The notes beneath the pieces are model-generated. The model was not told the DNA's origin. It saw nothing but the letters and a program-made list of their open reading frames with translations, and ran no database searches. Shown here in pieces: positions 51,063-58,317 of a stretch of 64,000 nt of DNA. The stretch lies in assembly GCA_944389295.1 (NCBI GenBank), contig CALXLV010000011.1:62001-126000 (forward strand), given 5' to 3'. The position numbers and the translations under genes were made by a program. Positions within the stretch are counted from its first letter, which is position 1. Every line of letters begins with the position of its first letter. This DNA comes from an uncultured Spirochaetaceae bacterium (GTDB taxonomy: Bacteria > Spirochaetota > Spirochaetia > Sphaerochaetales > Sphaerochaetaceae).

Positions 51063-54000
51063 GTGGAGCTTTTTGCAGGATTTGACTCTCTCTCGTCGAT
51101 GTCGAAGGAGAAGGCGGATAAGAACATCCATGAAGCGCTGAATTATCTCAGGCTTGATTTCCGTAATCTGGGGGAACTCATAGGCCCCTATCATCCGCTG
51201 GAGGTCCTGAAGCTCGCTTCCTGGGAAGAGCGCAGGATAGTGCGGACAAAGGCGAAGGACCCTCTCGCATCCGCTTCCGGACGTCTTCTTCCTGTTCTGC
51301 TCCAGTCGGTAATCCAGAGCACATATTACAAAGTTGAGAACGGGATATCATCAAACCGGAACATCAAAGAGAAGGACTGGAACAGGATAAGAAGCGTTGT
51401 CGATGATGTCGCGAAGCGGCTTATCAGGCTGATTGAGTGCTATACAGTATCAAATGTGCGCTCGTCGCTGATAAAGGAAGAGGATGCGGAGCTGTACCGT
51501 GACACTCTCTTTGAGGAGGTATTCCCGCCTCTTGAGGATACGGATAAGCTGAAAAAGCTCTCATATCTTGCCTATGGGATGCTTGAGGCATCCGGCGGAA
51601 TTGCGGAGGAGAAATTCGGCACGTCATCCGAGGCCCTTGTCCATGGCCTTTACAATATCGCTCTGCGTGGAGTGGAAGGCATAGATAGGCTGACGGAGGA
51701 AATCGCGGTCTACAAAAGTGAGATGGAGACCATGATGGCCCAGAAGAGGGCTGCTGATCCTTCCCGTGTGATAACCGAGGATGATCTGAGAAATGAGATC
51801 GTCAGGGAGAACGGCTGGGAGAGCAGGGTCAACAGACTTGCTGGGGAGAGGGACGGCTACGATCTTTACCGTCCCGATTTTGTCTCCGATCTTCCCTCGT
51901 CAGCATATGAGACGCTCTCCGCTTATCCCGGTACGCTGGACTTTGACCAGATGTTCCTCAAGGGACTGTTCCCTGCGACAATCTATCCATTCCTCCATTT
52001 CGGAGATATGTATTTCTCCTTTGTCTCAAGCCACCTTCCGTCCTACAGCCTCAGGACACTGCAGGAGATCGCGGGGCTTACGCTGCGCTATACCGCGGCG
52101 GCAGATACGGCATGCCGCATGATATTCCATGAGACCGACGAGGATGATGTCTACTCATTTGACGGAAACAAGGTTGATGTCTCGCTCCTTTCATCGCTTA
52201 CGGAGGTGAATGCCTTCATCTCCCCGGCTCTTTTCCAGTCGAGAATAGCGAGGCGCGGCGAGGAGAAGGAGAAAAAGCCCAGAATAGGGCATAAGGGTCT
52301 CATTCTTGATCCTGACAGCTTCGATGAGCTTCATGAAGTGTCTGACGGAGTGTTCGCCTCGTCGCTTTATTTCCTTATAAGCTCCTCGGAGACTCCGGAG
52401 AGCCGCAGGAATTTCTACCGCACTGTATTCGGCCAGCTTGAGATGCCTGACCGCACCGAGTTTGACGAGATAATGGACGGCGAAGAGGAGGCGCAGGATG
52501 ACAAGCCCCACGATGCCGATGATGTCCTATCCGACAGCACTACGGATGAATATGAGTACGACAGTGAGGATGATGACGAGAAAGCGAGGGAGATAGAGGA
52601 GAAAGAGAAGGCTCTTGAGAGTGATGTGCCTGAGGAGTTCCCCTCATCCTATGAAAGAAGCGCTGAGATAGAGAAGCTCAGGGACAAGTATGCGCTCACG
52701 AAGGAACTCATAGAGAAAGACGAGAAATCTGAAGCTGAGGCGGATGAGTACGAGAAGGCTCTCGATGACGACGAGTATCTTGAGGAGGATTATCCTGACG
52801 AGAGTGATTCCGTTGATGACGAGAAGCCTGAGGACGAAGCTCTCTATGATGAGGACGAGAAAGAGGACGAGTATGCGGACGACAGCGCAGACGATCCTGA
52901 CCAGCTCACATTCCTCGATGATCTTTTCCCGGACAGGGAAGAAGAGGAAGAGAACAGGCTTGAGGAGGATGAGTTTGCCGAAGAGGAGGAGGCTGAATTC
53001 GAGAAGAGCGAGGAAGAGGCCGAGGCCTTCGCAGTCTCAAACAGGGAACCGCTGCTTGATTCCACCATACAGGAAGTTACAGGAGATGTTCCTTTAGCAG
53101 ACGACAGCTGTGCTGAGGATGAGGACTCCACGGATGAATCTATCCCGGCAGAAGATATTCCTGCCGAGGATGATGTTCCCGCTGAGGATGATGTTCCCGC
53201 TGAGGAGAATATCCCCGCTGAATCTGAGACAGACGATGCTGAGAAAACTGACGCTGCCATTTCCTCCGGTGAGAACGCTGAAATGCCTGAGCCTTCTTCT
53301 GCAGGAAATGAATCTGAGAGTTCTCTGCATGATGAGGCAGAGAAAGAGCATTCATCTGATGATTCATCCTCAGTAAAGGATGAAGATTCCTATTCCGGTG
53401 ATCTGCTTTCCGGTATCGGTTCAGGTGATGACAGCGGAGAACCGGAAGAGAGCAGTCATGCAGAAGATGAGAGTGAAACGCTTCTGGCAGAAGATAATTC
53501 TCCTGAGTCTGCTGACGGTGAGAAAGTATCAGAGCAGCCTGGCGTGGAAAAATCTGGAGAGAGTGAGGAGACAGCCGAATCCCTGATAGAGAAAGGTATT
53601 GTTCATCCTGTAGAGCTTGCCGGAGGCGGGAAGGTATTCGTTATGTCCGATGCTCCGGAGGCTTTTGCCGATCTCAGGGAAGAAAAAAAGAAGGAAGAGG
53701 AGCTTCCTGAACTTCACGGGATACTTCGTGAGATAGCTCTCCGCGTGCCCCGTGACGGCGTTTTCATGCGCTTTGTCTCATCGTCTGATCCTGAGATGAC
53801 CGATTATCTTGAGAAGGTGATCAGATCAAGCTGGGAGAGACAGAGAAGCGATGGAAAGGACAAGATGTTCTCAATTTATGACTGCTCGCTCTCTGTCCTC
53901 ATCGCCGCTGCGAAAGTCAATGATGATCTGAGAAAAGAGGAACTCCTGAACAACGCCGGTGCCGTTATGTACTCAAAGCACAAGAAGGAGTGGAACGCGC

Positions 54001-54134
54001 TCGTGCTCTCGATAGACAGCGACTTCCATATCTCGGATGCCTATGAGAAGGTTATAACTCCCTCGTCTTTCTCTCCTTCAAACTGGAAGATATGCACGAT
54101 AATAGGCGAGCAGCTGATAGCAAGGGGCAGATGA
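51063..54134 (+). CDS. Large acidic protein of unknown function
   Basis: A 1023-aa protein with no signal peptide or membrane segment. Residues 1-~465 look folded and mostly helical (for example 'LLPVLLQSVIQSTYYKVENG', and a hydrophobic 'GLFPATIYPFLHFGDMYFSF' around 300-325). Residues ~466-860 are extremely rich in Glu, Asp and Ser, clearly disordered, with tandem six-residue repeats P-A-E-[DE]-[DN]-[VI] at about 695-721. Residues ~861-1023 are folded again. I recognise no family. GTG start with AGGAG 6 nt upstream. It overlaps the IMPase gene by 4 nt and is thus coupled to a HAD-RidA metabolic pair. Confidence 0.8.
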   Translation: MELFAGFDSLSSMSKEKADKNIHEALNYLRLDFRNLGELIGPYHPLEVLKLASWEERRIVRTKAKDPLASASGRLLPVLLQSVIQSTYYKVENGISSNRNIKEKDWNRIRSVVDDVAKRLIRLIECYTVSNVRSSLIKEEDAELYRDTLFEEVFPPLEDTDKLKKLSYLAYGMLEASGGIAEEKFGTSSEALVHGLYNIALRGVEGIDRLTEEIAVYKSEMETMMAQKRAADPSRVITEDDLRNEIVRENGWESRVNRLAGERDGYDLYRPDFVSDLPSSAYETLSAYPGTLDFDQMFLKGLFPATIYPFLHFGDMYFSFVSSHLPSYSLRTLQEIAGLTLRYTAAADTACRMIFHETDEDDVYSFDGNKVDVSLLSSLTEVNAFISPALFQSRIARRGEEKEKKPRIGHKGLILDPDSFDELHEVSDGVFASSLYFLISSSETPESRRNFYRTVFGQLEMPDRTEFDEIMDGEEEAQDDKPHDADDVLSDSTTDEYEYDSEDDDEKAREIEEKEKALESDVPEEFPSSYERSAEIEKLRDKYALTKELIEKDEKSEAEADEYEKALDDDEYLEEDYPDESDSVDDEKPEDEALYDEDEKEDEYADDSADDPDQLTFLDDLFPDREEEEENRLEEDEFAEEEEAEFEKSEEEAEAFAVSNREPLLDSTIQEVTGDVPLADDSCAEDEDSTDESIPAEDIPAEDDVPAEDDVPAEENIPAESETDDAEKTDAAISSGENAEMPEPSSAGNESESSLHDEAEKEHSSDDSSSVKDEDSYSGDLLSGIGSGDDSGEPEESSHAEDESETLLAEDNSPESADGEKVSEQPGVEKSGESEETAESLIEKGIVHPVELAGGGKVFVMSDAPEAFADLREEKKKEEELPELHGILREIALRVPRDGVFMRFVSSSDPEMTDYLEKVIRSSWERQRSDGKDKMFSIYDCSLSVLIAAAKVNDDLRKEELLNNAGAVMYSKHKKEWNALVLSIDSDFHISDAYEKVITPSSFSPSNWKICTIIGEQLIARGR
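53146..53223 (+). repeat. Short tandem repeats encoding PAED(D/N)(V/I)
   Basis: Units of about 18 nt, CCNGCNGAGGATGATGTT-like, repeated in frame within the acidic protein; two consecutive units encode identical residues (PAEDDV). Confidence 0.75.
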
Positions 54135-54907
54135 TGGAGAGCGAAGCGCTGAGACAGAGGTTTGAGGCGGCCAAGGAGATAGCTGATGCCGCATCCGCGT
54201 TCCTTCTTTCTCATGAGGATATGCGCTCCATGAGCGAGACGAAGGCTGAGAACGACTATGTCACCTCCGCCGACAGGGAGTGCGAGCGTCTGATAATCTC
54301 CTCTGTGATGAGAAAATTTCCCGATGATGCGGTCTACGGAGAGGAGAGCGGGGAAAGCGGCGGCGGAGGCGTCCGGTGGATAATCGATCCGATTGACGGC
54401 ACCGTTGATTTCATGGCCTCTTTTCCCGACTACACCGTCTCGATAGCGTTTGAGGACGAGGAGGGGATAGCCTTCGGCGTCGTCGCAGTGCCAAGACAGG
54501 GAGAGGTGTTCAGCGCCATGAGGGGCTGCGGGGCGTTCCTCAACGGCAGGAGGATCATGACGGATGAAACCACGCCGCTCGGAAAGACGCTTGCAATCCT
54601 CGTTCCTCCTCACAGGCATCACAGATATCTCCATGATTACATCGAGAGGATGGAGAGATTCTACTACCGTGTCTCCGACATGCGTTCGCTGGGATCGGCC
54701 GCAGTATCGCTCTGCTATGTGGCCTGCGGAAGATGCTCCATGTACTATGAGATAGGACTTCATCTCTATGATATCGCCGCCGGCATCGTTATTCTCAGCG
54801 AAGCTGGCGGACGTGTGACATTCCTTGACGCCAGAGAGGATTGGATAGAGATCGCAGCCTCCTCGGCTGCCGCCCATGAGGCGATGATGGAGTGCATCAA
54901 TGGTTAA
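54131..54907 (+). CDS. Inositol monophosphatase / CysQ-family phosphatase
   Basis: A 258-aa magnesium-dependent phosphatase: VYGEESGES (Glu ligand), 'WIIDPIDGTVDFMASFPDYT' (DPxDGTxxF), GAFLNGRRI, and LGSAAVSLCYVACG... LYDIAAG (usual WDxAAG). Substrate could be inositol phosphate, fructose-1,6-bisphosphate or PAP. The start may be ATG 54131 (overlap ATGA with the acidic protein) or 54134. Confidence 0.9.
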   Translation: MMESEALRQRFEAAKEIADAASAFLLSHEDMRSMSETKAENDYVTSADRECERLIISSVMRKFPDDAVYGEESGESGGGGVRWIIDPIDGTVDFMASFPDYTVSIAFEDEEGIAFGVVAVPRQGEVFSAMRGCGAFLNGRRIMTDETTPLGKTLAILVPPHRHHRYLHDYIERMERFYYRVSDMRSLGSAAVSLCYVACGRCSMYYEIGLHLYDIAAGIVILSEAGGRVTFLDAREDWIEIAASSAAAHEAMMECING

Positions 54908-55934
54908 GGCGGTGCTTTTTGATTTCGACGGCACTCTTGCCGATTCCTCCGCCGGAATATTCCACACGGCTCTTTATACAGTGAGGAAGATGGGGATAGA
55001 GCGCGAGTACAGCGATGATGAGCTCCGGCGCTTTGTCGGACCGCCTCTCAGGCGCTGTTTCGTTGAGGCTTTCGGCATGGATGAATCCCTTCTGGATGAA
55101 GCCGTGAGAATCTACAGGGAGGAGTACACTGCGCGTGGAATGCGCATGATGCATCTCTATCCGGGTATGAAGGAGCTTCTTGAGGCGCTGAGAGGAATGG
55201 GAATAAAGACTGGAGTGGCCTCGTTCAAGGCTGAGACGCTTGTGATCTCCTGCCTTGATGGACTTGGCGTGCATGACCTCTTTTCTGCCATCCATGGCTC
55301 CGATCTCGCTGGAACACTCACCAAAGGCGATATAATAGAGCTTGCGATCAAAGACCTCGGCGTGGACAGAGAGTGCGTGCTGATGGTCGGAGATACCGAG
55401 AACGACCGTCTCGGAGCGGAAGCTGCCGGTGTTCAATTCCTTGCTGTTACATACGGATTCGGATACCGGAGCGCATCCGATGTATGCGGATTTTCTGCAT
55501 CCTCTGCCGGTGAGATACTTTCTCTGGTGAAGAGGATGAATGGAGGAGATATGATAGAGAAAGTCGAGACAAAGTCGGCACCGGCCGCGATAGGGCCGTA
55601 CAGCCAGGCAGTAAAGGCAAATGGCATGGTGTTTGCTTCCGGACAGATACCCATTGATCCCGCGACAGGCGAGATCAGCGGAAAGACGGCCGCAGAGCAG
55701 GCCAGACAGGTGTTCTCAAACGTTAAGGCCGTCCTTGCCGCTGCCGGAACAGATATTGCAAAAGTCGTCAAGGCGACGGTGTTTCTTGCTGATATGGCGG
55801 ACTTCGGCGCAGTGAATGAGGTCTATGCCGAAGCGTTCAAAGATGCTCCTGTGCTTCCGGCGCGTTCCGCAGTGGCTGTTAAGACACTTCCGAAGAACGT
55901 GCAGGTAGAAGTTGAGGTCATCGCCCTGCAGTAA
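54900..55934 (+). CDS. HAD phosphatase - RidA (enamine/imine deaminase) fusion with an internal start
   Basis: A 344-aa reading frame. Residues 1-~212 are a phosphoglycolate-phosphatase-like HAD (LFDFDGTLADSS, GVASFKAETL, KGDIIELAI, 'LMVGDTENDRLGAEAAGV'). Residues 218-344 are a complete RidA starting MIEKVETKSAPAAIGPYSQAV with VFASGQIPIDPATG, KATVFLADMADF and catalytic-site Arg in LPARSAV. Directly before M218 (ATG 55551) stands TGGAGGAGAT, a full ribosome-binding site. So free RidA is probably also made. RidA removes reactive 2-aminoacrylate from PLP enzymes. Whether the join is real or hides a lost stop/frameshift cannot be settled here. Confidence 0.88.
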   Translation: MVKAVLFDFDGTLADSSAGIFHTALYTVRKMGIEREYSDDELRRFVGPPLRRCFVEAFGMDESLLDEAVRIYREEYTARGMRMMHLYPGMKELLEALRGMGIKTGVASFKAETLVISCLDGLGVHDLFSAIHGSDLAGTLTKGDIIELAIKDLGVDRECVLMVGDTENDRLGAEAAGVQFLAVTYGFGYRSASDVCGFSASSAGEILSLVKRMNGGDMIEKVETKSAPAAIGPYSQAVKANGMVFASGQIPIDPATGEISGKTAAEQARQVFSNVKAVLAAAGTDIAKVVKATVFLADMADFGAVNEVYAEAFKDAPVLPARSAVAVKTLPKNVQVEVEVIALQ

Positions 55935-55947
55935 TGCATTCTGATGG

Positions 55948-55975
55948 TTTCTCCGGTGCTTTCATGCCGGAGAAA
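55948..55975. terminator. Hairpin between the HAD-RidA and YczE-like genes
   Basis: Perfect nine-base-pair stem TTTCTCCGG / CCGGAGAAA with a 10-nt loop, ending at the stop of the convergent gene. T-tract weak. Confidence 0.65.
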
Positions 55976-56617
55976 TCACAGATATTTCTCCCTCAGCGGC
56001 AGCACTGCGGCATTGAGCTTTCTGGCGATTGTCCCGACAAGAAGGGCCGCTGCGACCGTTCCTTCCCTTACGCCTCCCAGATTTCCGAGGAATATAACCG
56101 AGAGGATCAGCGATATTGTGACAAGCGATGAGTCGGTGACCACCTTCGCTGTGCCGAATTTCAGCCCTGATACACTGGAAAGGGCAAGCGCGAAGCCCTC
56201 TCCCGCGAGAGGAACCGTATCTGAATTCACCTCGGCGCTCACTCCGGCCGCGACGAGGATTATTCCCGCGATGCAGCAGAGACAGGACTCTGCGTACCCC
56301 GACGGCTCAAGCGGCTCCAGAAGGGAGAGAGCTGCATCCGTGAGCGCGCCGAAAACCAGCGCCACAGGAAGCTGAAAAAGCTGCAGCGGATTGTATTTTC
56401 TCCTCAGCAGGATTATCTGGAGGAGTATGAATGCGCAGTGCATTATTATCGTGGCGGTGCCGACGCTCAGAGGTGCGAACATGCTGACTGTATATGGGAC
56501 GCTCGATATTGGCGATGTCCCCATATCGGCCTTAATGGAGAATGCGACACCGAGCGCCATTATGCATAGCCCGGCTGTAAGTACTGTTATTCTTCTTGCA
56601 AGATGCTCCGTTCTCAT
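55976..56617 (-). CDS. YczE/YitT-like integral membrane protein
   Basis: A 213-aa protein with five or six hydrophobic segments. The first, 'VLTAGLCIMALGVAFSIKAD' followed by MGTSPISSVPY, is characteristic of the YczE (DUF6198-like) group; later VPLAGEGFALALS and 'GTAKVVTDSSLVTISLIL' are repeats of the same theme. No transport substrate is known for the family. Confidence 0.82.
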   Translation of the reverse strand: MRTEHLARRITVLTAGLCIMALGVAFSIKADMGTSPISSVPYTVSMFAPLSVGTATIIMHCAFILLQIILLRRKYNPLQLFQLPVALVFGALTDAALSLLEPLEPSGYAESCLCCIAGIILVAAGVSAEVNSDTVPLAGEGFALALSSVSGLKFGTAKVVTDSSLVTISLILSVIFLGNLGGVREGTVAAALLVGTIARKLNAAVLPLREKYL

Positions 56618-56642
56618 TCCTCTCCCCGCGTCATCTGATCAA

Positions 56643-56668
56643 TAAAAAACTCCCGGTTCTCCCGGGAG
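56643..56668 (-). terminator. Rho-independent terminator of epmA-efp
   Basis: On the minus strand: CTCCCGG-GAGAA-CCGGGAG followed by TTTTTTATT. It lies 22 nt after the efp stop. Confidence 0.92.
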
Positions 56669-56689
56669 CTCTGACTGCAGCCGATAATG

Positions 56690-57253
56690 TCAGCTGTTGA
56701 CCCTTTCAAGGTATTCCTTAGTCTCGGTGTTCACCCTGATCTTCTCGCCCTGCTTGATGAAGATAGGCACTCTCACGCGGAGGCCGGTCTCTGTAGTGAC
56801 ATACTTCGTGGCGCCCTGTACGGTATCGCCCTTGACGGCTTCCTCAGCCTCGGCGACGGTGAATACGATCTTTGAGGGGATGATGATGTCGAGCACCTGA
56901 TCCTCCCAGAAAGTAGCCCTGTAGGTCTCTCCTTCCTTCATGAAGTACTCGTAGTCGGGGAAGGACTTCATCGGGACATCGATCTGGTCGAATGTCTCCG
57001 CGTTCTGGAAGTAGAAGTTCTCGCCATCATTGTAGAGATACTGGAGGTCCTTGTCCTCGACCGTGATATCCTCAGCATTGTCCTGGCTCTTCATTGTCTC
57101 TGAGAGCACCTGTCCTGTAGCGGGGCTCTTGAGCTTGAGGCGGACGAAAGCGGAACCCTTGCCGGGATTCACGAACTCGCGTTCGATGCATACGAACGGC
57201 TGTCCTTTTATCAGAAGAGCCGTACCCTTGTCGATCTGACCTGCTTTAATCAT
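56690..57253 (-). CDS. efp: Elongation factor P
   Basis: A 187-aa EF-P that rescues ribosomes stalled at polyproline. Modification loop is NPGKGSAF with Lys32 at the tip; 'RLKLKSPATGQVLSETMKSQ', IPSKIVFTVAEAE, and C-terminal 'LRVRVPIFIKQGEKIRVNT' are conserved. EpmA is encoded directly upstream (18-nt gap), so Lys32 is probably beta-lysylated. RBS AGAGGTAGAAAAT. Confidence 0.97.
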   Translation of the reverse strand: MIKAGQIDKGTALLIKGQPFVCIEREFVNPGKGSAFVRLKLKSPATGQVLSETMKSQDNAEDITVEDKDLQYLYNDGENFYFQNAETFDQIDVPMKSFPDYEYFMKEGETYRATFWEDQVLDIIIPSKIVFTVAEAEEAVKGDTVQGATKYVTTETGLRVRVPIFIKQGEKIRVNTETKEYLERVNS

Positions 57254-57271
57254 ATTTTCTACCTCTGTTTA

Positions 57272-58270
57272 TCAGACTGTTTCCGGTTTTTCCGGACGTA
57301 GCATATCAGAAAGAGGGAATAAAAGTAAAGGTGCAATGCAATTAAGTCCGAGATGGACGGCAAGGAGCCTGTCAAGTCCCATGGCGCCTCCGGATGACTG
57401 GGGAATGTCCAGCGACGGGAATGACGGATCGGCGGGGGGAATGACATCTCCCGTTCCCTGTCTTTCTCTCACAAGTCTCGCTTCCTCCTCCTCGAAGTAC
57501 TTCCTTGTCTCCTCCCTGTCCGTCTCCTCATCGTAGCAGTTCGCGATCTCTATCCCGGATATATACATCTCCCAGCGTTTCCTGCACGGTCTGTCCCCAT
57601 CCTTTTTCGCAAGGCATCTGATTCTGTCCGGGTATTGGGTGAGATAGACTTCCCTGTCCTTCGGAAGCGAAGGCTCGGTGTAGGTGAGGAATATCCTGTT
57701 GAATGTGTCATCCCAGCTCTCGCCGTCTCCAGGATGGAGCCCCAGCCTTACCGCCTCCTTCCTGAGGTAGCTGATGTCCTCCGCCCTGTCCATATCAACG
57801 CCTGCATATTTCATCATCGCCTCATGCATCGTTATGACAAGAGGCTTCTCGTCCATCCACGGTGCCCTTATTCCTTTGAGCGCTGTCTTTTCTATCATCT
57901 CGATGGTGATTCCGATTGAATCCTTCTCATCGGCGCCTGCAGTGTAGTACTCAAGCATCGTGAACTCGGGATTGTGCACATCCCCCAGCTGTTCGGCGTT
58001 GCGGAAGCACTGGGAAATCTGGAATATCGATCCGGAACCTGCCGCGAGGAGCTTTTTCATGAAGATTTCGGGGGAGGGAATAAGATAGAGGTCGCGGCAT
58101 CCCTCGAACTCGTTGATGAATCTGGTTCCGAACGCCTTTATCGTAGGCTCCGGAATAAGATACGGCGAGAGTGTCGGCGTCGATACCTCGAGATAGCCTT
58201 TAGAGATGAAATGAGTTCTTATGTTCATGAGAAGCTCGGAACGCTTCCTTGCGGCGTTGAAATCGTACAT
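57272..58270 (-). CDS. epmA: EF-P--(R)-beta-lysine ligase EpmA
   Basis: A 332-aa class II lysyl-tRNA-synthetase-like protein lacking the anticodon-binding domain (PoxA/GenX type). Visible: 'HFISKGYLEVSTPTLSPYLI', YLIPSPEIFMKKLLAAGSG, QISQCFRNAEQLGDVHNPEFTMLEYY (motif 2), and GGAMGLDRLLAVHLG (motif 3). It attaches beta-lysine to EF-P, encoded next. EpmB (beta-lysine maker) is not in this window. The start 58270 has no RBS and is placed 6 nt from TACAAT. Confidence 0.94.
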   Translation of the reverse strand: MYDFNAARKRSELLMNIRTHFISKGYLEVSTPTLSPYLIPEPTIKAFGTRFINEFEGCRDLYLIPSPEIFMKKLLAAGSGSIFQISQCFRNAEQLGDVHNPEFTMLEYYTAGADEKDSIGITIEMIEKTALKGIRAPWMDEKPLVITMHEAMMKYAGVDMDRAEDISYLRKEAVRLGLHPGDGESWDDTFNRIFLTYTEPSLPKDREVYLTQYPDRIRCLAKKDGDRPCRKRWEMYISGIEIANCYDEETDREETRKYFEEEEARLVRERQGTGDVIPPADPSFPSLDIPQSSGGAMGLDRLLAVHLGLNCIAPLLLFPLSDMLRPEKPETV

Positions 58271-58276
58271 GCCGCG

Positions 58277-58305
58277 ATTGTATTGCCCCTTGCCGCCAGT
58301 TTCAA
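58277..58305 (-). promoter_or_regulatory. Leaderless promoter of epmA
   Basis: On the minus strand: TTGAAA (58305-58300), 17-nt spacer, TACAAT (58282-58277), 6 nt, ATG 58270. It occupies the same DNA as the mnmE promoter in the opposite direction. Confidence 0.8.
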
Positions 58306-58311
58306 TACTAT
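58283..58311 (+). promoter_or_regulatory. Leaderless promoter of mnmE
   Basis: TTGCCC (58283-58288), 17-nt spacer, TACTAT (58306-58311), 6 nt, ATG 58318. Each -35 adjoins the -10 of the opposite promoter. Confidence 0.78.
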
Positions 58312-58317
58312 CTCGGT

